Shown one piece after another: positions 55,325 through 64,000 of a stretch of DNA of 64,000 bases. The position numbers and the translations under genes are program-made. The notes under the pieces are model-generated. The model saw only the letters and a list, made by a program, of their open reading frames with translations, was not told where the DNA came from and made no database searches. The stretch lies in assembly GCF_030035675.1 (NCBI RefSeq), contig NC_084489.1, positions 74,693,770 to 74,757,769 of the forward strand. Reading direction: 5' to 3'. This DNA comes from Rhineura floridana (lineage: Eukaryota > Chordata > Lepidosauria > Squamata > Rhineuridae). Position 1 is the stretch's first letter. Each line of letters begins with the position of its first letter.

Positions 55325-55925
55325 CATAGCTCTGTGTCAGATCAACTGCTTTGCTGGTAGAAGGTCCGGGACTCAATCCTCTTCATCTCCAGGTAGGATG
55401 GGGAAACAGGGCTGGCATCAGAGGGCCCCTGCTGCCCTGAAGGGCCCCTCCTTAAGGTGGGAGGTAGTGCTCCTGATCCGCGGCAGTGTCGGGTCGCAAC
55501 CCTGCAGTGGATTGCAGAGAGGGAGCTCCCAGGCACCCCCCATACAAGCAGTGTGGGCTTCACTAAGCCCGCACGTACACTCCACCTACCTCTCCCATCC
55601 CTGAATATGCCATGTGTGCTGTGTGCACATGCCTGCTGTCAACTAAGATGGTGGTGGTGGCTTTCCTAAGGGGCCAATGCCCCTGCCGCCATCTTGGTTG
55701 ATGCCAGGCATGTGTGCTATGCGCACATGTCATTCATGTGACACAATACAAGGTAGGTGGGACACGTGGGTGGGCACCGTGGGGCCAGGGCAGGCCCAGT
55801 CATGCATGGCGCTGGCTCTGCTAGGAAAGACTCCTATCTGAAACCTTAGACAGCCACTGCCAGTCAGTGTAGACCATTCTGAGCTAGATACACAAATGAT
55901 CTAACTCAGTGTAAGGCAGCTTCTT
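55325..55925 (+). repeat. tRNA-derived SINE split by a hAT insertion
   Basis: The left half (55325-55406) has a tRNA-like head 'GGGCCATAGCTCTGTG' and 'TTTGCTGGTAGAAGGTCC'. The right half (55821-55925) continues 'AAAGACTCCTATCTGAAACC', 'CTGCCAGTCAGTGTAGACCA' and 'TAAGGCAGCTTCTTATGT'. Removing the element between them restores the usual order of this lizard SINE. An antisense relative is at 1400-1605. Confidence 0.82.
55407..55820. mobile_element. Non-autonomous hAT-type element nested in a SINE
   Basis: Starts CAGGGCTGGCATCAG and ends ATGGCGCTGGCTCTG. The interior ('GGATTGCAGAGAGGGAGCTC', 'CAGTGTGGGCTTCACTAAGC') matches 5899-6450. The flanking 8-mers TGGGGAAA / CTAGGAAA agree at five positions and fall at the duplicated SINE sequence, which supports a decayed target duplication. 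Confidence 0.82.
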
Positions 55926-58514
55926 ATGTGCCTAAGACAAATGTTCAGGCCTGTTTAAATCATGACCTTGTTTGCTTCCATTCCATCCCATTGCTCTCTG
56001 GGACTGTCACCTTCTCCATGCACCCAGATCCCTCCCCCCAAAATGGGACAAACCATGTATACTGCCCTGAGCTCCTTGGGGAAAGATTGGGTTATAAATG
56101 TAGTAATAGCCTTATAGACGGGTTGCACACCATCCTATAGAGTTTGGAAACTCTTAATTTAGTGCACAGGGCAATTAAACTATGTTCCACTTCAGATATT
56201 TTCTGTGAACAAAGATGTATTAACTGTGCCTATCACCACCACCACCACCAAAGGCTGAGCTTAAATATGTAAACAAATGGAAAATCTCCCTTGAGCGCTT
56301 CATGAATTGGCTTTTTTCCTTTCTTTTAGGGCCATAATAAGATTGACCATATCCATATTGAATGTGCCTGTGCCAAAATATGAAATATACATGTCATAGG
56401 GACATCAGTTCACCAAAATCCTTTCTTCACTATGTGAATAGAGGCTGTTGTGTTGTCTCTTCCTGCCCCATTCTCCACGTTCCTAATGACTGCTGGAGGC
56501 TTGTGGAGAGGGGCACTACAGCAGCCATGATCCACATGGTGAGTGCTTTCAGCTGGACTGCTGGTGAAGGGAAATCATTTGTCATGAGGAGACGGAGGAA
56601 ATCATTTGTCATGAGGAGAGGAGATGGAGTTTCCCCCGTTCATATTCCAGCCCTAAGTCATTTTACACAGACAGCCACAAACTTTCCCAGCTGGGTGAAC
56701 AAGTCTCTGCCATGGATATCTACTTTGCATCATTTTAAAATTTATCTGCTGTTTTGTGTTGTTTTTATTGTATTTTGTCCATCACCTTGAGATGTGTATG
56801 GAAGGTGATTGAATGCTACTTATATCCGCTCACTATGGGCAAATGTCTCTGGCCCTCTGGCCATAAGGACTCCCAGCAGCCTTGTGCTGCAGTTTCGAGC
56901 AAGGAAGAAACAGCAGGAGTTGCTTTCCCTTTTTATGTGAGAGGAAACTCCTCTCCCAGGAGATCTGTGACAAGCAAGCCCTATGTGCTTGTTCCTGATT
57001 TCTCTTCCATTTTCCATGCCTTGGCACAAATGAAAGAAATTGCTGCCCTTCCCCAAAGCCCTCTGCACATGCCAAAGAACGTAGAGTGGGGTGTGTGGGA
57101 GGGGAAAGAGTTTGTAACAAGAACAAATAGCGCTGGCTAATTAGCCCAGCCAGTATTTTGTGGACTCTCAGTTTTATAATTTACAGTAAATTAATTAGAA
57201 GACATTTTTTAAAAAAATCTGTAGAATTCTTAACGAGGTGCAGTGTCCATTTCATGGTGATGCCTTTCTCCATTCCTATTATACAACAATCTGAAATTTT
57301 AACTTTTGTGTGTGTGTTGGATCAAAATATTACGACTGTCATTTTCCCATCACCTAAAAATCTTGAGATGCGGCAGGCAAGAAAAACTTTTTCTCCAGTA
57401 TTTCTTCAGAAGAAATGCAGAGCAATTATTTGGCAGCTAGTTAGGGATTTTTTCTTCTCATATTTTCCAGTCCAAACTAACAATTGGCAATAATTCAGAA
57501 TACTCTGCCGTCAGTATCTGTTGCTGCTCTTGATGACTATATATGGGAACACAGCCTAAATTAATAATTCTGAACATACTTGTTTAATGAGTTTGCTTAA
57601 GCCTTCTGAGCCCTACACAGACTTTTCTCAAACAGCCCCCACCTTGTACTTGCTACAAAATTAGTCATCTTGTTCAAGTAACAGAAGACGGCATAAGTAA
57701 CCGTTATGTGTTTATGAAGGTTATATGCTCAGCTAATTGTGAATGGTTTTAAATGACACAACAAGCATGAGAAGAATTTGTAAATTTCTTCTGTTAACTT
57801 TTTCCTTTTGATAAAGGTTTGAAAGGGAAAGCTCGCTGATAGCTTATATATAGGAAACATCATTAATTTTGTTCATATTAGTAAATACAGCTTGCTTTAT
57901 GCAAACTGCAAATCCTCCTCCTCCAATTGGGGGCTGGTTTGAGTGTGTAAAGGGGCTTGGCTTGCTGTCTGCTGAAGTGCTTGCTACCATTTGGACATAG
58001 ACTATGCCCCACATTTTTGCATTTCCTTTTTTTACTAGTAATCAAGATGAAATGGAATGAGTGTACCAAACATTTCAGTCTTTTATTCGCAGTGCAAACA
58101 TCTTTAGCCTCTCAAGGCACTCAGGACCAAGACCACAGGCCTCACAAAAAGGCAATTGAGGAATAAACCTGAATTTGGACTGTGCTATTTCAGACTGCAG
58201 TGGAGAGGGACTTGCATGAGTGAATGCTCCTACTTTAAAAATATACTCTCCACATAAAAAAACAGCAAGCAAAGGTGAAGGCTAAGTCCCTCCCCTTTAC
58301 ATCTAGCTTTCTGTATATAGACTGATAGAGGGGTGTGTGCGTATGTGCAAGCCCATTCAGTCACAAGAGGCCCTACATGCCTGGAAAATACTGGTAAGGA
58401 TAAAAGCTTGCCTCTGCCTTAGTGATAGCTGAAAGCACCATTGCTGCATTCAAGGGTGCTGCTTACCAAGAGGAGACACAAACCCCAAAATGCATGGAAA
58501 GAGTTGGAAACTTT

Positions 58515-58590
58515 GGGGTTGTGTTCAGCTAACTTTTACTCAGAAATGAATGGTCCTAAGTTAGTCATGGCTATTAATGCAAAATGCAGC
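58515..58590. repeat. Short palindromic dispersed repeat
   Basis: 'GTGTTCAGCTAACTTTTACT' and 'CAGAAATGAATGGTCC' fit the family at 12368-12465. A partial mirror, 'TTCAGTAGGTCTACTCTGAG', lies at 59147-59190 beyond the L2 tail, so that LINE may have inserted into this repeat. Confidence 0.5.
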
Positions 58591-58609
58591 TGGTAAGTGG
58601 GGTAGCCTG

Positions 58610-59145
58610 ATGAGATCATGTATCACCGGTGCTGAAAGCACTGTACTGGCCGCCAGTGAGCTACCGGGCCCAATTAAAGGTGTTAGTACTAGCATATAAA
58701 GCTGTAAATGGCTTAAGTCCTTAAAAGTGCACCTTCGCCAGTATTGACCATCTTGAACTCTATCATCAGCAGGTGAAGCCTTGGTGGTAGTGCCATCACT
58801 GAGCTTTACCCGGTTGGTGCTGACCTGTGACAGAGCTTTTTAAGTGGTGGCTCCTCATTTGTGGAACTAGGGTTCCCAGTGAGGTGCATCTGTGCCAACA
58901 TTATTGATTTTTAGGAGGAATTTGAAAACATTCCTGTTTACCCAGGCATTTGATGGCTGAAGGAGATTGTTTCTGGCAACCCAGAGATCACTGGATGAAA
59001 CTATCAACCCCTAAGATCACTGGATGAAACTGGGAACCCGAAGACTTGGATGAAACTGGGTTTAGAATGCTTTTTTATTGTATTGTTAATATGTCTGTTG
59101 CCGTGAGCTCCTTTGGGAGGAAGAATGGGATAAAAGCGCAATAAT
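58610..59145 (+). mobile_element. L2-clade LINE 3' end, sense
   Basis: 'TGAAAGCACTGTACTGGCCG', 'CCAGTGAGCTACCGGGCCCA' and 'TTAAAGGTGTTAGTACTAGC', then 'TTGCCGTGAGCTCCTTTGGG' and 'AATGGGATAAAAGCGCAAT', are the end of L2 ORF2 and its terminus. The coding frame is broken. A short imperfect duplication (AAGATCACTGGATGAAACT, twice) lies near 58985-59060. Confidence 0.78.
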
Positions 59146-59370
59146 TTCAGTAGGTCTACTCTGAGTAAAAGTTAGTTGAATACAGCCCTCTGACGTTTTT
59201 TGTCTGCCACTTCAAAACCATCTTTTGGTGATGGGGGTAGGAGGTTGTTGGAGATGAATGCTTTATGCTTACAGCCTTCAGGGTGTATGAATAGTGAGTA
59301 CAAACCCTCAGTTATACCATATGCAGGATGTTCTTCCCAAAACATATTCTGTGGTGGTCTCCTCTCACCT

Positions 59371-59413
59371 CACTGCTTCTCTCTCTCTCTCTCTCTCCCT
59401 CTCTCTCTCTCTT
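59371..59413. repeat. (CT)n microsatellite
   Basis: CT units over about 42 bp, interrupted by CC. Confidence 0.92.
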
Positions 59414-59527
59414 TTTACAAATTTATGTTATGCATAATTTTCAAAAGGAGCACATTGACTCATTCTTGTTCTTGTAAATACCTGTTTTAAGATGATGATT
59501 TTTAAAGGGCCACTGAACTGGTTCTTC

Positions 59528-60867
59528 ATAAGAACATAAGAACATAAGAAGAGCCTGCTGGATCAGGCCAGTGGCCCATCTAGTCCAGCATCCTGTTCTC
59601 ACAGTGGCCAACCAGGTGCCTGGGGGAAGCCCGCAAGCAGGACCCGAGTGCAAGAACACTCTCCCCTCCTGAGGCTTCCGGCAACTGGTTTTCAGAAGCA
59701 TGCTGCCTCTGACTAGGGTGGCAGAGCACAGCCATCACAGCTAGTAGCCATTGATAGCCCTGTCCTCCATGAATTTGTCTAATCTTCTTTTAAAGCCGTC
59801 CAAGCTGGTGGCCATTACTGCATCTTGTGGGAGCAAATTCCATAGTTTAACTATGCGCTGAGTAAAGAAGTACTTCCTTTTGTCTGTCCTGAATCTTCCA
59901 ACATTCAGCATCTTTGAATGTCCACGAGTTCTAGTATTATGAGAGAGGGAGAAGAACTTTTCTCTATCCACTTTCTCAATGCCATGCATAATTTTATACA
60001 CTTCTATCATGTCTCCTCTGACCCGCCTTTTCTCTAAACTAAAAAGCCCCAAATGCTGCAACCTTTCCTCGTAAGGGAGTCGCTCCATCCCCTTGATCAT
60101 TCTGGTTGCCCTCTTCTGAACCTTTTCCAACTCTAGAATATCCTTTTGGAGATGAGGCGACCAGAACTGTACACAGTATTCCAAATGCGGCCGCACCATA
60201 GATTTATACAATGGCATTATGATATCGGCTGTTTTATTTTCAATACCTTTCCTAATTATCGCTAGCATGGAATTTGCCTTTTTCACAGCTGCCGCACACT
60301 GGGTCGACATTTTCATTGTGCTGTCCACTACAACCCCGAGGTCTCTCTCCTGGTCGGTCACCGCCAGTTCAGACCCCATGAGCGTATATGTGAAATTCAG
60401 ATTTTTTGCTCCAATATGCATAATTTTACACTTGTTTATATTGAATTGCATTTGCCATTTTTCTGCCCATTCACTCAGTTTGGAGAGGTCTTTTTGGAGC
60501 TCTTTGCAATCCCTTTTTGTTTTAACAACCCTGAACAATTTAGTGTCATCAGCAAACTTGGCCACTTCACTGCTCACTCCTAATTCTAGGTCATTAATGA
60601 ACAAGTTGAAAAGTACAGGTCCCAATACCGATCCTTGAGGGACTCCACTTTCTACAGCCCTCCATTGGGAGAACTGTCCGTTTATTCCTACTCTCTGCTT
60701 TCTGCTTCTTAACCAATTTCTTATCCACAAGAGGACCTCTCCTCTTATTCCATGACTGCTAAGCTTCCTCAGAAGCCTTTGGTGAGGTACCTTGTCAAAC
60801 GCTTTTTGAAAGTCTAAGTACACTATGTCCACTGGATCACCTCTATCTATATGCTTGTCTGCCCTAG
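59528..60867 (-). mobile_element. CR1-clade LINE, 5'-truncated, with long open RT frame
   Basis: The left end on the + strand is CATAAGAACATAAGAACATA, the reverse of an octamer (TTCTTATG)n tail. The - strand keeps a single uninterrupted frame of at least 363 codons (60832 to 59741). It reads VYLDFQKAFDKVPHQRLLRK at the start, GVPQGSVLGPVLFNLFINDL in the middle, the active-site box KFADDTKLF, and RPHLEYCVQFWSPHLQKDI further on, and ends near FMEDRAINGY. The reading extends upstream (ADKHIDRGDPVD) to about 60867, where the element is cut off. The endonuclease is missing, so this copy cannot move on its own, but the intact frame points to a recent insertion. Confidence 0.93.
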
Positions 60868-61629
60868 GAGTCTTCTTTTTTCCTCAGTGGAAAAGAAATA
60901 TATGCTCGGCCAAGCATTTTTATCTTTGAAGCTTAGAACGTTTTGTCCTGAGAAATAGTGTTTTTTAAATATCTTCAATATTAACCCAATCTTTCTGACC
61001 ACTGGGAAACCTGAATGTCTTGTTGGTTATGCCTGGGGAGCTTAGCTGTGCCCTAATCTGCATATATTATAATTGAGAAATCTATTAAAATGTCTGTGTA
61101 CATCCTTTGTGTAATGTTAAAAAGGCAGCAATCTACTGTGCAGTGCTTTTGCACAAATGCCAGTGAAACACAAGGAGGCTGCTGAGTACTACAGCTGGAT
61201 GCATATTACATTTAAGTCCTACATTTCTTCCTTGAAACTCATGGCAGCATCAGTAGGGTTCCTAGGTGCCTCCCATCCAGACATTGACACAGACTTGCTT
61301 GGCTTTAGCAAACTTGTTGTATCATTTGCCTTCATACCATGCTGTGGATCACATTACTAATTTTAACTTGTATTTGAAAAGCAGGTAACACAAACACACA
61401 TTTATTTATTTATTTATTTTTAAATCTCATTGAAAATATACTTTTTTTTAAAAAAAATGCTGTATCTAACCTCTTGGACTGTAAGCATTCCAGATCCTCT
61501 GTTGCTAATTATTAATTTTTAATAGATAAGTAATACAGTATTGCATATAGTTAGTAATACATTGAGTATTATAAAGTAAGCAATCATCAAAACACAGAAT
61601 CACAGAAAGTAAATGAAAGACAAATATAT

Positions 61630-61860
61630 TATTATTATTATATTTATATCCCGCCCTTCCTCCTAGCAGGAGCCCAGGGCGGCAAACAAAAGCACTAAAA
61701 AAATTAAAACATCATAAAAACAAACTTTAAAAAGCATTAAAACAAAACATCTTCAAAAATGTTACTTAAAAAGTTATCAAAACATCTTCTAAGATTAAAA
61801 GCATTTTAAAAGGTTTAAGAAGACATTAAAAAGCAATTCCAACACAGATGCAGACAAGTA
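61630..61860 (-). repeat. L2-clade LINE 3' tail, antisense
   Basis: 'ATTATTATTATATTTATATC', 'CCGCCCTTCCTCCTAGCAGG' and 'AGCCCAGGGCGGCAAACAAA', then A-rich sequence ending 'AGCAATTCCAACACAGATGC', closely match 4110-4345. Confidence 0.82.
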
Positions 61861-62034
61861 TAGTAACCTGGCTAAATGTATTTGTAATATATGGAAGTTA
61901 CAGTATACTAAGTGAGTAGGTAATATAAGTGGATTTATGCCAGAGATGATTTGTAGCAAAAGAGTAATACATTTAGCAAAAACCAAATAAACTCCAAACT
62001 GCCTTGCTCAAGTGAGTGACGCACATTCTATCAT

Positions 62035-62275
62035 GGGAGATTAAAATAGAAGAAAATTCCCTACCATCAGGGAAAACTTCCTAACTATTAAAGTGGCATG
62101 ACAGTGGGACCAATTACCTAGGGAGGAGTTGGGCTCTCCAATGCTGGAGGCATTCAAGAGGCACCTGGACAGCCACCTGTCAGATATGCTGTAACTTGGA
62201 TTCCTGTATTGAGCTGGGGTTGGGCTCAGTGGCCTTATAGGCCCCTTCCAACTCTACTCTTCTATGATTCTATTG
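62035..62275 (+). repeat. CR1 LINE 3' end, sense
   Basis: 'AAACTTCCTAACTATTAAAG', 'CTGGAGGCATTCAAGAGGCA', 'CCTGGACAGCCACCTGTC' and 'CCTTCCAACTCTACTCTTCT', ending ATGATTCTATTG, are the CR1 3' region with its octamer tail. It is the sense counterpart of 17651-17915. Confidence 0.85.
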
Positions 62276-63541
62276 CCAGTACTGTGTTTCAAGTTTAATG
62301 CAGAGTAATATACTTGACAAGCTTGATGCATTCTTCTATCTGTTAGTGCTCCATTTGACTACTAATTCTTTGACGTACTGTGTGACCTTAGTGAGTTAAT
62401 AAAGATTTGTATTACATGCAGAGTTAAGACTTGGGGGAAATTGCACCAGAAAAGAAAAGAGAAAGAGAACTGAGTAATTATTCCCAGTCATGATTTAAAA
62501 GTATCTCTGTAGAGCAATCCTGTGGGTGTGGAGGAAGGAGAAATTATGGTGGAAGAACTGTTGAATCCAAAGCCACACTGGTCAGGGCAGAAGGGGGTGG
62601 GGAGCAGTTCCCGCATCGCCGCATGAGCAGAGCAATGCATGAGAAGTATTATGCTTGCTGGAGTGTGTGGCCTTGCCTGGCTTCTTCTCTGTTGCTCATA
62701 CAGTCTGGGGCCTTTCCAAACAGTGCTGTCTGTGACATGTTGAGATAACGGCCAGGCCACCAACAAGTAAACATTGTCATTGCCAAGGCTTGACTAGGGA
62801 AGGCTGAAATAGCAGCCACTTCACACCTCCTAATAGTAGGGCAGGCTTTGCCTACAAGGAGGGAGGCTGGCAGGGAACTTTCCTGGGTGAGCCAGCATTC
62901 TAGGCTTTCTCTGATAACTCGCTCTGTGAAAATAATAATAGGTAAAAGGTGACTGTTTTCCTCATGCCTATTTAGTCTGTGCTGTAATACAACCAACAGC
63001 AAGGAAGGCTTGTGGCCACAGGGTAAGACAATCTCTTTTATAATGAGAAAGAACTGAGATGTTCTAGAGCCAGCACTATGTTAATAATGTGCAATATTAA
63101 TATGCAATACTCCTTTATTGCTGCTTTGTGTAAAATGAGGTTAGCAAGTATTTTTAAAGCAGCTAAGCTACAGGCCTTGACACTTTTAAGAGTAGGCCTG
63201 ATTGATTTTTAATGGTGCTATCCATAGTAAACTTGTTTTTAGAATAGCAGCCTAACATATTATGTGCAAGAAAATAAGAACATCAGGATAGCCCTCAGGG
63301 TAATCTGTAGATGTAAATAGATTATTTGGTATCCTTCCTGATGTTGAACAGTTCTCACAAACAGCCTGAAACGAATGCCTTCCTCATTCTCAGAATTTTG
63401 GCTGAAATGCTCATGTATGTTTATATTAAACAGATTGCTTCCTGACATCCATCTGAATATCAGAATGAGTGACCCTTTCTCCTGTTTCTTAAGTGGTAGG
63501 AATTCTGAGCAACATTTAATACTGTTTTTTCATATCTTCAG

Positions 63542-63597
63542 CTTTTGGAAATTAACTGGACAGGACTGACCAATCTTCTGGATATTCCAGGACTAAA
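63542..63597 (+). CDS. ESYT2: ESYT2 coding exon 7 (SMP domain)
   Basis: 56 nt, residues 257-274 plus two bases (AA) of Asn275: LLEINWTGLTNLLDIPGL. The acceptor is CATATCTTCAG and the donor AAA|GTAAGC, leaving phase 2. Human reads LLEINWTGLTNLLDVPGLNG, so only Val to Ile differs. The remaining SMP sequence and the three C2 domains lie right of the window. Confidence 0.96.
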
Positions 63598-64000
63598 GTA
63601 AGCTAAAAATGGAATAAAACTATTTCTTTTATAACTGTGGAGCTGTGTGTGTATGTACACTGTTACACCCAATAACTGCAAAGAAATATATGCCAGTGTT
63701 CCATCTGGTCTATGCTACGCTTTTTCAAGATAATACAGTAGTTGGGGTTGATAAACATACTGGATTTAAAAAATGGGATGGTGAAGGAGGGGGTAGCCCA
63801 ATTCCCTAGCACTGCATTAGTTTTCCTGACAAGTTAGAATGGGATTAAAGGGTAGTTCTGTCCCACTTGCCTTACATAAGTGTCCACTCAGTTGAAGTAC
63901 AAACCTCCTTCAAGTCACTGATGAGCAGCAAAACCAGCAAGCTTCATTCTAACAGTTGTGTTAAGAGTTTGAGTCTTGTATATATCGCCAGTGATAAATG
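63598..64000 (+). other. ESYT2: ESYT2 intron 7 (partial)
   Basis: Starts GTAAGC. No exon or named repeat in the 400 bp before the window edge. Confidence 0.8.

Larger units (their letters stand above)
47686..63541 (+). other. ESYT2: ESYT2 intron 6 (about 15.9 kb)
   Basis: GTAAGT to TATCTTCAG. It carries the repeats listed separately from 47935 to 62275. The spans 48080-48860, 51070-51940, 54300-55220, 56110-58610 and 62280-63540 show no exon-like sequence; 56236-56251 is a (CAC)n run and 56568-56620 a 26-bp imperfect tandem repeat. Confidence 0.85.

Noticed and set aside
60219-60638. 139-codon open frame on the + strand
   Set aside because: Shadow of the CR1-clade reverse-transcriptase frame on the - strand.

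Overview
The window is vertebrate genomic DNA, most likely from a squamate reptile (a lizard). It holds the 5' ends of two host genes set head to head, spread thinly through a dense layer of interspersed repeats. The squamate call rests on the repeats: tRNA-derived SINEs with a BovB-like 3' tail, a Sauria-type SINE with an ACCTTT-like tail, BovB (RTE) and L2 LINE pieces, CR1 LINEs with octamer tails, and many short palindromic hAT-type elements.

The main gene is ESYT2 (extended synaptotagmin 2) on the + strand. Exon 1 lies in a CpG island at about 14990-16080. Exons 2 to 7 follow at 35717, 42678, 44364, 47297, 47596 and 63542. All have consensus splice sites and compatible phases. Together they give the first ~275 residues: a proline-rich N-terminus, the ER-membrane hairpin and most of the first half of the SMP lipid-transfer domain. 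The C2 domains lie beyond the right edge. Introns 1 (~19.9 kb) and 6 (~15.9 kb) are large.

The second gene, DYNC2I1 (WDR60, a dynein-2 intermediate chain of ciliary transport), lies on the - strand at the left. Its two first coding exons are too short to stand out as open frames: a 5-codon exon 1 (3362-3376) and an 18-codon exon 2 (1228-1281). A small GC-rich promoter with X-box-like sites sits just upstream. The head-to-head ESYT2/DYNC2I1 order matches human 7q36.3, so the two identifications support each other.

The rest is repeats. The notable items are: a broken tyrosine-recombinase retroelement with an SGNH-hydrolase region in ESYT2 intron 2 (about 36.1-41.6 kb); a polypurine minisatellite built on a common squamate dispersed repeat and split by a SINE (32.8-33.7 kb); a young CR1-clade LINE fragment with a long open reverse-transcriptase frame (59.5-60.9 kb); a BovB 3' end (52.9-53.6 kb); and several nested hAT-type insertions, some with intact target-site duplications. 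No bacterial-type genes, CRISPR arrays or stand-alone RNA genes were seen.
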